This document shows, piece by piece, positions 55,642-64,000 of a DNA stretch of 64,000 nucleotides. The notes beneath the pieces were generated by a model, which saw only the letters and a list, made by a program, of their open reading frames with translations, searched no databases and had not been told where the DNA came from. Every line of letters begins with the position of its first letter. Position 1 is the first letter of the stretch. The stretch lies in contig NZ_BDQM01000005.1 of NCBI RefSeq assembly GCF_002207865.1, positions 1 through 64,000 of the forward strand, in the 5' to 3' direction. Both the position numbers and the translations under genes were made by a program. Origin of the DNA: Colwellia marinimaniae. Lineage in GTDB: Bacteria; Pseudomonadota; Gammaproteobacteria; Enterobacterales; Alteromonadaceae.

Positions 55642-58600
55642 TTACGCAGCTTTTTCTAACACTGATTTTACAGCTTTAGCATTTGGCTTAAGCCAGACTA
55701 CTTTCTTATCTGGTCGAACAAAGTGACTAACCAGGCCAATAAAGAATATAGCCAGTAACCAATAAAGCGTAGTGTGATCCATTTCTACCGGCTCAGCTTT
55801 GCTCTGTTCTACCAATTTTTGCCCTGTAACTTGCTGGGTTTGTTTGGCTTGACTTGCTGACGCTGGAGGTACTTTCGGCTGTGCTGGAGCTTGTGCCAAT
55901 GCCTCTGCTAATGCCTTAGATAGGGGCATTAAACCAAAACCAACGGCGGCACTGTCCATATACTCATTGAATTTTACATTGTCAGTAACAACATCAAATT
56001 TTGTCGCAAGTTCTGAGTAAGTTGCTACCATTGTCTTGATAGTTGCTTCATCAGCTTGCCAGTAGCCTTTACGCACAGCTTCAAGCATACGCTCGATAAT
56101 TTGCGCTAAACTTTCGGCATTATGCTCTTCAAAAAATTCACGCATATCCATTTGGTATTTATCTTCAACATAGACTTCAAAGAACTCTTGCCATTGATCA
56201 TCACGTATCGCCTCAGGCGTCATGACTTCCCAACCCCACATGTTATTCATGCGGTCTAAAATGACCGTAGCGCCAGCATAACCAGAGTCTTGCATGGCTT
56301 TAATCCAACGTGGATGGAAATAGCGGCTACGCATTTCTTGATTAATAAATTCAGCCAGGGTTTGTACCTTTAACTGATCTTTTTTACGCAAGTTAGAAAC
56401 ATACATTTCCGGAGTTTTACCATCTAGATGGCGTATTGCTAAGCCGATACCACCAAAATATTGGAACGGATCATCATTGGTCAGTAAGGCATAAAGATTG
56501 GTTGAACGGGAGAAAATCACGCCCTGAGTACCTGAAAGCACTTTTGCATATAAACCTTGGCCTGCCCCTAAAGCATTAGCAACATTTTCACTCCAACGTT
56601 TTTCGTCGCTGCCATAAGCAAAGCCCATGCGATCAAGATAAAGGTTAGCTAATTTATCATCGGTTTCCCAAGTATCCGAGGCTAATGAGCTACCCGCTAA
56701 ACCAGTACCATAGTTACCGGTTTCATTAGAGAAAATACGAATAGATGATAAATAATCAGCATCTTCTGCTGATGTTCCTTGGGCAAGTAACTCAGCTTTT
56801 AAAGCTGTTGCGTGGCGATAGACAAAGTTATTGTCTTCTTTCATTTTAGCCACTTTATCAATGGCTTTTGCTAACCATAACATCACATTAGGAAAGGCAT
56901 CTCGGTATAAACCTGTGGTAGAGATAACCACATCAATACGTGGACGTTTTAATTCGCTATAAGGAATAACCTCCGTACCGACCACATGTCCCTGATGATT
57001 CCACTTAGGTTTTACACCTAGGGCATGGAGTATTTGCGCTTCTAAGGCACCTTGATGACGCATCGTTTCTAATGACCACAAGGAGAAGGCTAACTTTTGT
57101 GGGAACTTACCATGCTTTTCAACATAAGCCGCTATGGTTTGGTCCATCAGAGTAACACCGGCATCGTAGGCTTCTTTTGAAGGTACTTTAGCTGGATTAA
57201 CACCAATAAGATTACGGCCGGTTGGTACGGCTTCAGGGTTACGAATGGGGTCACCACCATAACTGGTTTTGATGTAGTTACCTTCTAGCGCAAGTAATAA
57301 GTTTTGTGTTTCAGCTATGGCTTGGAAGTTATACCAATAAGTTTTGGCTACCTTTAGGTCAGCAACTAATTGCTCATCTAAATCAGATAAAGTCTCAGAC
57401 GTACCTTTTAAAGAGCCGATATAGGCTTTTAATAACTGAAAACCATCAAGTGCCGGTAGCTTTTTAACATTTCGTTGATCAAACTGCTCTGCTTTGGCAA
57501 TAGTCATGTTATGCGCTTGCTCATATTCTGCCGCGCGCTTCGTGAAGTCATCACCTAACATTTGCAACATGGTAGTAAATAAATGCGCATCTTTTGGCAA
57601 ATCGCCAAAAACATGCACCCCTAATGGTTGGCTCATTTGCGCCAAGGCATTTAAGTGGTCTTGTAATTTAGCGATATAGTTATCAAAATCAGCGGCCATG
57701 GTCTCTGGCTCAATGGCTAAATCTTTTAACATATTTAGCTCTTCTGCCATAACTATGATGCTGTTTTGAGTATTCGCCTTGGTTTTTCCTGCCGATAACA
57801 TTAAGTAATTGTTAATTTTTTCATTTAATGTTGCCACTTCAGTATATAAACCGGCTTTGGCAAAACCTGGTGTTAGGTGGCTTATCATAGTCGCTCGACC
57901 ACGACGTTTAGCCTGCATAGCCTCACCAACATTATCGATAATATAGGGATAAAATACCGGCAAGTTGCCTAAAGCTAAACTCGGTGCATCATAGACAGAT
58001 AAACCACGTTCTTTACCGGTGAGCCATTCTTGACTGCCATGAGTCCCTAAGTGAATATAGGCATCAGCGCCGAAGATTTCTCGGGCAAATAAATAGCTGG
58101 CTAGGTAGCTATGATTAATCGGTGTTTTAGTGCTGTGGTATAAATTGGCATGCTCTTGGGCATCGTCACCACGAACACCTTGGGGTATCACTATCATATT
58201 GCCAAGGTTCATTCTTGGAATAATAAACGCGGGTATGGTTTCGCCGTTAATTTTTGCTTGTCGTAACATGCTACTTTCTTCTGGCTTGCCCCAACGGGCA
58301 ATAATAGCTTCAGTAACCTCTGCTGGCAGGGCATTAAACCAATTAAGGTAAGTAGTTAACGGCATATATTCGGCCAAATCGAGGGCGATTAACTGCTCAA
58401 CATCTTCGCCGCGATAATAGGGGCGTAATAACTTACCCGCTGACTCAATGATTTCTTTATGACCTTTAACATCAATGTTGTAGCCTTTGTCTTTCATCGC
58501 TTTAGCGATATTTTCAATGGATGTTGGTACGTCTAAAAAGGCGGCACCAATATTTTTCTCACCTGGTGGGTAGTTCCAAATAAAAGTGGCTATTTTTTTA

Positions 58601-59793
58601 TCACTGTTGTTGATATGCGCTAGCTTGGCATGATTATAAGCACGCTCAACTAAGGCATTTAACTGATAATCAATTACCGTTTTAACACCTTTGTTCTTGC
58701 CGGTACCGTTGGCGGCAATAATAGTAGGGTCTGCGCTACCGGTATCTTCTGGCATCACCAAAAAAAATGGTGTTAATGATGGTGAAATACCGGCATGGTC
58801 TTGTTCAAAGCTGGCTTGATCGCCTTCGGTATAATTAAGGGCATGTAATACTGGCACACCCAGTTGTTCAAACTCAGTTCGACGCTTAGCAACAAAATGT
58901 AATGAGCGATAGTTAATCAATAAATCAACACGGCTTTTAGTGGTAGTCATGGTGCCTTGTGCACTTGCAATACTGCCAGAGCTTTCGACCGTCAATAAAT
59001 CAGTGAACTTCGTTGCTTGATCTTCACCTTCGAAGAAATAAGCTAAGGCTTTAGCGCCCTTTGCTTCAAGACCTTTAATCAAGGCATCGACGATTTGTTG
59101 TTGTTCATAATCAATAACACTTCTATGGATACCAATAGCAATTACCGGTTGATTGTCGGCAATATTTAGATACTGAAAAAAGGTTTCTTCATCGGCGGTC
59201 ACTAAACCGGGAAAATCATAATGGTATAAGCCAACATTTGGCACAATAATAGGCGCTTTGGCGGTAAGCGAAGATAGCTTTAAAAAATCATTGGCAAGGT
59301 AAAGCATCAAATTACCATAATTATCACGACCAGCATTATTGTAATAAAGGGCAATGTTTTTAGCTTGTTCGCTTGGTAAGCCTTGGTTCATGTTAGCGTT
59401 ATGTAAATCGCCCAAGGAGATAACCGGCACTGAAGAAAATTCACTGACATAAGCTTGGTATTTACCAAACATGAATTTAGACAAAGCCGGATTGATACCA
59501 TCAAGCATTATTAAGCTGGCTTTCGACCAAGCCGCTTTAATATCTTCTGCTGATTTGCCTTTGCTGGAAAAATTAACTAGCTCAAACGGTTGCTCTTTTG
59601 CTAATAATTGCAATAAGTCGCCCTTAGGTTTAGAGACGTGAGAGGACATCATCAGTAATATTTTCGGCTTAACTTGTGCCTTATTTGACTGCTTATCTAC
59701 CGTGGTAGAGGGCTCAGCAACACTGACATTTACTAAGCACATTAGTGCTAAAGCCGTTAGTAAAGTAAGTTTATTTAAAATTTTTGTTATCAT
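55642..59793 (-). CDS. Exported, membrane-anchored CobN-like chelatase (HmuS-like)
   Basis: This 1383-residue CobN/ChlH-superfamily protein shows KNIGAAFLDVPTSIENIA, HLGTHGSQEWLTGKERGLS and YPYIIDNVGEAMQAKRRG. Unlike cytoplasmic CobN it has a cleavable signal peptide (LTLLTALALMCLVNVSVA, ~9-26). It also has a C-terminal membrane helix (~1342-1359, TLYWLLAIFFIGLVSHFV) followed by a positive tail. The chelatase domain is therefore predicted to face the periplasm. No CobS or CobT partner is present. Instead an ExbB-like channel, a DUF2149 protein and a haem-type TonB receptor lie next to it, as in the hmu operons of Bacteroidota, where HmuS removes iron from haem. That role here is inferred. Confidence 0.85.
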   Translation of the reverse strand: MITKILNKLTLLTALALMCLVNVSVAEPSTTVDKQSNKAQVKPKILLMMSSHVSKPKGDLLQLLAKEQPFELVNFSSKGKSAEDIKAAWSKASLIMLDGINPALSKFMFGKYQAYVSEFSSVPVISLGDLHNANMNQGLPSEQAKNIALYYNNAGRDNYGNLMLYLANDFLKLSSLTAKAPIIVPNVGLYHYDFPGLVTADEETFFQYLNIADNQPVIAIGIHRSVIDYEQQQIVDALIKGLEAKGAKALAYFFEGEDQATKFTDLLTVESSGSIASAQGTMTTTKSRVDLLINYRSLHFVAKRRTEFEQLGVPVLHALNYTEGDQASFEQDHAGISPSLTPFFLVMPEDTGSADPTIIAANGTGKNKGVKTVIDYQLNALVERAYNHAKLAHINNSDKKIATFIWNYPPGEKNIGAAFLDVPTSIENIAKAMKDKGYNIDVKGHKEIIESAGKLLRPYYRGEDVEQLIALDLAEYMPLTTYLNWFNALPAEVTEAIIARWGKPEESSMLRQAKINGETIPAFIIPRMNLGNMIVIPQGVRGDDAQEHANLYHSTKTPINHSYLASYLFAREIFGADAYIHLGTHGSQEWLTGKERGLSVYDAPSLALGNLPVFYPYIIDNVGEAMQAKRRGRATMISHLTPGFAKAGLYTEVATLNEKINNYLMLSAGKTKANTQNSIIVMAEELNMLKDLAIEPETMAADFDNYIAKLQDHLNALAQMSQPLGVHVFGDLPKDAHLFTTMLQMLGDDFTKRAAEYEQAHNMTIAKAEQFDQRNVKKLPALDGFQLLKAYIGSLKGTSETLSDLDEQLVADLKVAKTYWYNFQAIAETQNLLLALEGNYIKTSYGGDPIRNPEAVPTGRNLIGVNPAKVPSKEAYDAGVTLMDQTIAAYVEKHGKFPQKLAFSLWSLETMRHQGALEAQILHALGVKPKWNHQGHVVGTEVIPYSELKRPRIDVVISTTGLYRDAFPNVMLWLAKAIDKVAKMKEDNNFVYRHATALKAELLAQGTSAEDADYLSSIRIFSNETGNYGTGLAGSSLASDTWETDDKLANLYLDRMGFAYGSDEKRWSENVANALGAGQGLYAKVLSGTQGVIFSRSTNLYALLTNDDPFQYFGGIGLAIRHLDGKTPEMYVSNLRKKDQLKVQTLAEFINQEMRSRYFHPRWIKAMQDSGYAGATVILDRMNNMWGWEVMTPEAIRDDQWQEFFEVYVEDKYQMDMREFFEEHNAESLAQIIERMLEAVRKGYWQADEATIKTMVATYSELATKFDVVTDNVKFNEYMDSAAVGFGLMPLSKALAEALAQAPAQPKVPPASASQAKQTQQVTGQKLVEQSKAEPVEMDHTTLYWLLAIFFIGLVSHFVRPDKKVVWLKPNAKAVKSVLEKAA

Positions 59794-59943
59794 TATATTT
59801 TTGAGAACCTTTTTAACCTCAGCTCGGGTTAATGGTTGTTAATTAGAGTAAATATATAGCCAAGCTAGGTAAAATGCCTTTTCAGCACGCCTGAGTAATT
59901 CATGATGTTTGGCTATAAAGACAATATATCGGTTAGTGAGCCA

Positions 59944-59972
59944 GAGCATGCATAGCTCAGCTATGCATGCTC
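59944..59972. repeat. Perfect 14-bp inverted repeat in the operon
   Basis: GAGCATGCATAGCT and AGCTATGCATGCTC flank a single C. It lies in the 274-base gap between the DUF2149 gene and the CobN-like gene, with no T-run. It may be an mRNA-stabilising or processing hairpin. Confidence 0.8.
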
Positions 59973-60067
59973 GCCACCGCAATAGCGTTCCACCAATAAG
60001 GCGTTATTACTATTGATAGCAATAACAACTCATATAGAGGAAAAAATAGCGACTTAAACTAACGCAA

Positions 60068-60427
60068 CTAATCCCTCGTTGGCTTAGTTGCTACTGACAT
60101 GGACTCAGTTTGTGCTGCAACACCTTCAGGTACATAAATAAAACTACCATCAGCCATTTTATACGCAACACCGGCTCGCACACCTTCACCTGAGCCGACT
60201 TTTCCAGTAGATTTGTATTGTTTAATTTCTTTGCCTTTTTTAACAATCACTTCCATATTTGGCTTACCGGGATTTTTTATCACGGTAACATCATCACTGG
60301 AAAAGGTGCTCAAGGGATTTTGTGCTAACGCAATTAACAAGGCGGTAATGATGACCAAAAACACATCAATCAAGTTAACAGCACTAAGAATGGGGTTTAG
60401 CTCTTCATCTTCATCAAGAAAGCGCAT
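60068..60427 (-). CDS. DUF2149 family protein (HmuU-like)
   Basis: This 119-residue protein has one N-terminal membrane helix (LSAVNLIDVFLVIITALLIAL, ~14-34) and a small exported domain (NPGKPNMEVIVKKGKEIKQYK, then GAGEGVRAG-like GSGEGVRAGVAYKMADG). The layout resembles ExbD/TolR partners of ExbB-type channels. DUF2149 proteins accompany CobN-like and ExbB-like genes in hmu-type loci. Its ATG overlaps the stop of the channel gene by one base, so it is probably made together with it. Confidence 0.85.
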   Translation of the reverse strand: MRFLDEDEELNPILSAVNLIDVFLVIITALLIALAQNPLSTFSSDDVTVIKNPGKPNMEVIVKKGKEIKQYKSTGKVGSGEGVRAGVAYKMADGSFIYVPEGVAAQTESMSVATKPTRD

Positions 60428-60939
60428 TATGCCTGACCTTTAATTTTTCTAATGTTAATTAATTCAACGGCACACCAGCGTTTTTTCACCGAGGCCGGCC
60501 AAAACGTTAACGATGAAATTACCATGCCCCAAATAACGGCGGCAAAAGCAATGATCAAGTTTTCACTAATGCCTTGGATATTGCCATCAGCCAAGGCTTG
60601 TAGTGCTGGCCCCATGGGAATCATGGTGGCAATCAAGCCTAACATTGGCGCAATTCGTGTCACTATACGCAGGTTTTCTAATTGCTTTAGCGCCACCACT
60701 TCCAATTCATCTTCACTGGCATGAGGGTTGTTAATAAAATGGTTATGGATGGGATAACCATTATGTGTGGTCACCTTCGGTAGGTCTGCTTGGGAAATCT
60801 GGCGTACATAAGCCAGTTTGTTTTGTTTTCTAACTAAGTACTGTGAGAAAAATCGCCCTAATGCATATATGGCGTAAACGACTAACGAACAGATTAAAAT
60901 AATAACGGGCGTCATCAATAGTTCTGATGTTTGTGCCAT
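60427..60939 (-). CDS. MotA/TolQ/ExbB-type proton channel protein (HmuT-like)
   Basis: From ATG 60939 the product has ~170 residues with three helices: IILICSLVVYAIYALGRFF, IAPMLGLIATMIPMGPALQAL and LIIAFAAVIWGMVISSLTFW. The second carries the family signature of proton-driven channels. The open frame extends to 61125, but the extra residues lie over the Fur site and are not family-like. It is the first gene of the ExbB-like/DUF2149/CobN-like operon. It probably supplies proton-motive energy to the chelatase or to a dedicated transport step. Confidence 0.87.
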   Translation of the reverse strand: MAQTSELLMTPVIILICSLVVYAIYALGRFFSQYLVRKQNKLAYVRQISQADLPKVTTHNGYPIHNHFINNPHASEDELEVVALKQLENLRIVTRIAPMLGLIATMIPMGPALQALADGNIQGISENLIIAFAAVIWGMVISSLTFWPASVKKRWCAVELINIRKIKGQA

Positions 60940-61025
60940 GGTTATTTCTAAAGAATGAATATTCACTGTGCTAATTACCTCGTAAAAATTAAGCCAAACA
61001 ATTGTACAACTCTCCGAACAACATA

Positions 61026-61044
61026 TCAAATAATAATTATTATC
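61026..61044. promoter_or_regulatory. Fur box in the divergent promoter
   Basis: TCAAATAATAATTATTATC matches the 19-bp Fur consensus GATAATGATAATCATTATC at 14 positions, with an AATAAT-T-ATTATC core (11 of 12). It lies between the ExbB-like operon (-) and the TonB receptor (+), so iron-limited expression of both is expected. Confidence 0.8.
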
Positions 61045-61224
61045 ATTTAGGTTTACATTTGCATTTCCACTCTGTATGGTACTCACGAAATTAATAAGCA
61101 ACGTCTGTTTCTTGCACAAATGCACAATGGATACTTGCTGAAGTATTGCTTTTCCTGAAGCAAATTATTTACTTAATACCCCTATTTTATATTTAGGTGT
61201 ATCTCTTTCTAATAGGAATAAAAA

Positions 61225-63408
61225 ATGTTTATGCCCAAGCGCGCCCTCCTCGCAATCGCGATTTCCACAGCCATTTTTGTCGCACCGTCAAGTTATGCTG
61301 AAGACAATGTCCATAACACTGTTCATAGTGCCTTAGAAAGAATTGTTATTAGTGGTACTAAAACAGAAAAGCCACTAAAAGATGTTGCTGGTAGTATCTC
61401 GGTCATCACAGAGCAAGACATTGAAAGACAGCTAGTTACCGACATGAGCCAGTTATTTAAATATGATCCCAGTGTACAAGTGACCGGCAGTATCGGCGGC
61501 GCACAAAATATTATCGTGCGTGGCATGGGCGGCGATCGTGTCTTAATGATCAAAGACGGCATGCGTATGAACGAAGGTTATGGCGCCAATGGCTTAAATG
61601 ATATTGTTGGTCGTGGTTTTATTGACACCGATACCTTAAAACAAGTGGAAGTAGCTAAGGGTGCCTCTTCTTCGCTTTATGGCTCTGATGCCTTAGGCGG
61701 TATTATCGTCTTTACCACTAAAGACGCTGCAGATTACTTAACGGATGGTGAAACCTTTGCTGGTACGGTTAAAGTTGGCTACACCGATGATGGTAAGCAA
61801 GGCAATATAGGTACTACCCTAGCTTTAGCAACCGGGGATTTTGAGCAGGTACTAAACCTAACTTACCGCGACGGTGAAGAGTCACAGAACTATGCTGGTA
61901 CAAAACCGTCATTAGCGATTGAATCAAGCAGTATGTTCTATAAAGCAAAATACCACTTCAATGATGATACTTACCTTAGCTTTACTGCTGACATCTGGCA
62001 GCAAGATGTTACCGGTGATCTTGCTTACGGGCTATTAGGTTATTTTAGAGATCTTGAAGGTTATAGCATTATTGATGAAAATAGCCAAAGTCAAAAAGAT
62101 AACCAATCCTTGCAATTGCGCTTTCATAGTGAGACTAAAACAGCCGTTTATGATCTGCTCAATGTCTCGCTTTATAGCAATAGTACTGAACAAGAAGATA
62201 TTGAATATGGTCAGTTAGACATAAACGCTAATTATGGTTATCCGCTAATTGAAATTCGCGATATGTGGAAAACCGCGCTTTATAAACAAGCGACCCTAGG
62301 TTTTTTATCTAACGCCAGCCTAGCCCTAAATGACACTCACACTATTGGTTATGGTTTAGATATTGAACAATCGACTTCTAGCCGTACCGAAGTGAAACTT
62401 TATTCCGTCGAAGGTACGCCAAAAAATGGCTACCCACAAGCAACGGATAAATTCCCAGAGACTGATGTTTTTCGCGCTGGTTTCTTTATTAATGATGAAA
62501 TTTCGTTGTTAGATGGCAAGCTTTTATTCACCCCTGGTGCCCGTTTTGATACTTACCAAATGGATGCTAATGGCGCGCTAAAAGAAGACGGAACCCCCTA
62601 CGCAGATTTTGATGAAAACCATGTTTCATTAAGCATTGGCGGCCTATATAAGTTTACCAACACCATTGCTGGCTTTGCCCAATATGGACAAGGTTTTAAA
62701 GTACCTGCTTATGATTTAGCCTACATTGAGCATGATAATTCAATGTACGGGTATAAGATTGTCCCTAGTGATGATTTAGCACCCGAAGAAAGTGATAATT
62801 TTGAAATTGGTCTACGTGGCCATACTGGCAATTTTTTCTTTTCGACCGCTATATATTACAGCACGTTTGATAACTTCTTAGCAACAGAGGTTATTGGCCA
62901 TGAAACTATTACCGACCCATACACGGGTCAAGATATGCTGGTAGAAATCAATCAATATCAAAATATTGACTCAGTGACACTTAAAGGTATTGAAGCAGCG
63001 GTTCGTTATCATATCAATGATAGTTTTTCTGTCTTTGCCAATGCCGCCTATCAAGACGGTAAAGATGATGAAAGTGGTGATTACCTAACCAGTATTTCAC
63101 CACTTTCAGGCATAACAGGTGTTAGTTATGAAGTAGATGATTTATCTGCTGAGTTAATAGTTAACTGGGCTACTCGTATGGAAAAAGTGAATGATGGCAG
63201 CCCTGAAATTGCTGGCTATGGCACGGTTGATTTCTTAACTAGCTACCAAGTTACTGATGAATTTAGAGTTAGCCTAGCAATAACCAATATCACTGACAAA
63301 GAATATGTTAAATATCTAAACGGTGCTGGCCATAAAGATATGGCGACTTTATCAGATGTTACTGAAGCTGGACGTGGTTTCTCTGCATCAATGCGTTATG
63401 ATTTCTAA
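61225..63408 (+). CDS. TonB-dependent receptor, haem/haemoprotein type (HmuR-like)
   Basis: The 727-residue precursor has a signal peptide (ALLAIAISTAIFVAPSSYA). A TonB box region and plug follow (ERIVISGTKTEKPLKDVAGS, IIVRGMGGDRVLMIKDGMR, VEVAKGASSSLYGSDALGGI), then a barrel ending in SASMRYDF. Haem receptors carry FRAP and NPNL boxes around a ligand His; here QGFKVPAYDLAYIEHDNS and VPSDDLAPEESDNFEIGLRG occupy that place with His at IEH. AGGAATAAAA precedes the ATG. Fur box and chelatase operon on the other side support haem or another tetrapyrrole as ligand. Confidence 0.9.
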   Translation: MFMPKRALLAIAISTAIFVAPSSYAEDNVHNTVHSALERIVISGTKTEKPLKDVAGSISVITEQDIERQLVTDMSQLFKYDPSVQVTGSIGGAQNIIVRGMGGDRVLMIKDGMRMNEGYGANGLNDIVGRGFIDTDTLKQVEVAKGASSSLYGSDALGGIIVFTTKDAADYLTDGETFAGTVKVGYTDDGKQGNIGTTLALATGDFEQVLNLTYRDGEESQNYAGTKPSLAIESSSMFYKAKYHFNDDTYLSFTADIWQQDVTGDLAYGLLGYFRDLEGYSIIDENSQSQKDNQSLQLRFHSETKTAVYDLLNVSLYSNSTEQEDIEYGQLDINANYGYPLIEIRDMWKTALYKQATLGFLSNASLALNDTHTIGYGLDIEQSTSSRTEVKLYSVEGTPKNGYPQATDKFPETDVFRAGFFINDEISLLDGKLLFTPGARFDTYQMDANGALKEDGTPYADFDENHVSLSIGGLYKFTNTIAGFAQYGQGFKVPAYDLAYIEHDNSMYGYKIVPSDDLAPEESDNFEIGLRGHTGNFFFSTAIYYSTFDNFLATEVIGHETITDPYTGQDMLVEINQYQNIDSVTLKGIEAAVRYHINDSFSVFANAAYQDGKDDESGDYLTSISPLSGITGVSYEVDDLSAELIVNWATRMEKVNDGSPEIAGYGTVDFLTSYQVTDEFRVSLAITNITDKEYVKYLNGAGHKDMATLSDVTEAGRGFSASMRYDF

Positions 63409-63444
63409 TGAGTCGCTAATAGCGTGTTTAATGAAATAACAACA

Positions 63445-63475
63445 ATGGCCGTATCAATGATACGGCCATTTTTAT
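63445..63475 (+). terminator. Terminator after the haem-type receptor
   Basis: ATGGCCGTATC and GATACGGCCAT form an 11-bp stem with a 3-base loop followed by a T-run. It lies 37 bases after the stop. Confidence 0.9.
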
Positions 63476-63539
63476 ATTTAAAAACCTTATCGCAATGTCT
63501 TATAATAAGTATTAAATACCCTATATAAGACGATAACGT

Positions 63540-64000
63540 TTACACCGAAAATGGATATTTAATCGCCTCATGGCACTCGTAACCTTCTACTTTAAAATCA
63601 TCCATGGTTACCCAAGTCTCTAAATCTTCTAATGATTTGATGTCTGGGTTGATGATAAGTTTTGGCAACGCCATCGGTTCACGTTTTAGCTGCACCTCTT
63701 GCATTAACGATAACTGGTCTTCATAAATATGGGCATTAACAATTTTGTGATAGGCCATACCGGCTTTTTTACCGGTTATTTGCGCCATTAACGCCAAAAA
63801 GGTAAACACTTGCACCTGGTTAAAGTTAAGTCCTAGCGGTACATCACACGAACGCTGAAAGCTGGTTAGGTGTAAAGTATCGCCCAATAACGAGAAGTTA
63901 TGAGTATGCATACAAGGTCTTAAACAGCCCAAGTGAAATTCACCTGGGTTGTAAAAAGTCATAATTTCAGCGCGATCATCAATACCGTTTTTTAGGTTAT
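63540..64000 (-). CDS. thyA: Thymidylate synthase ThyA, 5' part beyond window
   Basis: The visible ~153 residues are the C-terminal half of thymidylate synthase, which makes dTMP from dUMP with methylene-tetrahydrofolate. The frame is open to the window edge ([20 protein letters not shown]). The catalytic Cys lies in [14 protein letters not shown], and the folate/dUMP-binding [11 protein letters not shown] follows. The string [14 protein letters not shown] places it in the ~283-residue ThyA type. The N-terminus is outside the window. Confidence 0.94.
   Translation of the reverse strand, partial: NLKNGIDDRAEIMTFYNPGEFHLGCLRPCMHTHNFSLLGDTLHLTSFQRSCDVPLGLNFNQVQVFTFLALMAQITGKKAGMAYHKIVNAHIYEDQLSLMQEVQLKREPMALPKLIINPDIKSLEDLETWVTMDDFKVEGYECHEAIKYPFSV

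Noticed and set aside
59995..60015. AGGCGTTA string as another attC end
   Set aside because: No matching TAAC box or paired arms upstream; chance occurrence.

Overview
The window (about 38-40% G+C by eye) looks like a chromosomal segment of a marine gammaproteobacterium, most probably Colwellia or a close relative in the Alteromonadales. This rests on the E. coli-like order tRNA-Met / ubiF / miaB / phoH-like / ybeY / ybeX(corC) / lnt, on many c-di-GMP and two-component genes, on TonB receptors, and on the low G+C codon use. Most of it is ordinary core and accessory chromosome, with several small islands of interest.

Layout. 1-11.1 kb: the 3' part of an elongator tRNA-Met, ubiF (-), a small unknown gene overlapping a beta-propeller sensor with a worn-out kinase end, then miaB-phoH-ybeY-corC-lnt with coupled starts. 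11.1-13.3 kb: a PAS-GGDEF cyclase and a REC-CheC-like regulator. 13.5-15.9 kb: an exported thiol peroxidase, a small heat-shock protein with a sigma32-type promoter and a ROSE-like RNA thermometer, an alkyltransferase-like protein and a UPF0178 protein. 16.0-20.5 kb: a bacterial voltage-gated cation channel overlapping a metallo-beta-lactamase-fold hydrolase, an NSS-family sodium symporter, and rmuC.

20.85-22.58 kb: what looks like one integron-type gene cassette without an integrase. A HEPN-domain protein gene ends inside an attC-like 64-base site, and the matching half-site lies 1.7 kb away upstream of the gene. The cassette leader holds two related palindromes, and the gene has 13 in-frame 12-bp repeats. 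23-30 kb: a small lipoprotein, nudC, a frameshifted HxlR-type regulator, and a four-gene signalling operon (response regulator, outer-membrane barrel, FMN-binding-like protein, sensor kinase). 30-37.3 kb: glutamine amidotransferase, Fe-alcohol dehydrogenase, aldehyde dehydrogenase, glutamine-synthetase-like ligase and an MFS carrier; together they suggest gamma-glutamylation and oxidation of an amino alcohol. Their divergent AraC-type regulator is broken by three frameshifts.

37.4-50.6 kb: a chemoreceptor, glutaminase, a secreted subtilase with PPC and PKD domains, an unusual CDF-type transporter, class I fumarase, pabB, a CoA-pyrophosphatase-type Nudix protein and sdaA. 50.6-55 kb: a FecA-like TonB receptor and a divergent lipoprotein with Cys-pair Ig-like repeats. 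55-63.5 kb: an SRPBCC pseudogene, then a predicted tetrapyrrole (haem) iron-acquisition locus. It has an exported, membrane-anchored CobN-like protein, a DUF2149 protein and an ExbB/TolQ-like channel in one operon, with a haem-type TonB receptor facing away from it across a good Fur box. The gene set matches hmuR-hmuS-hmuT-hmuU of Bacteroidota. The window ends inside thyA (-).
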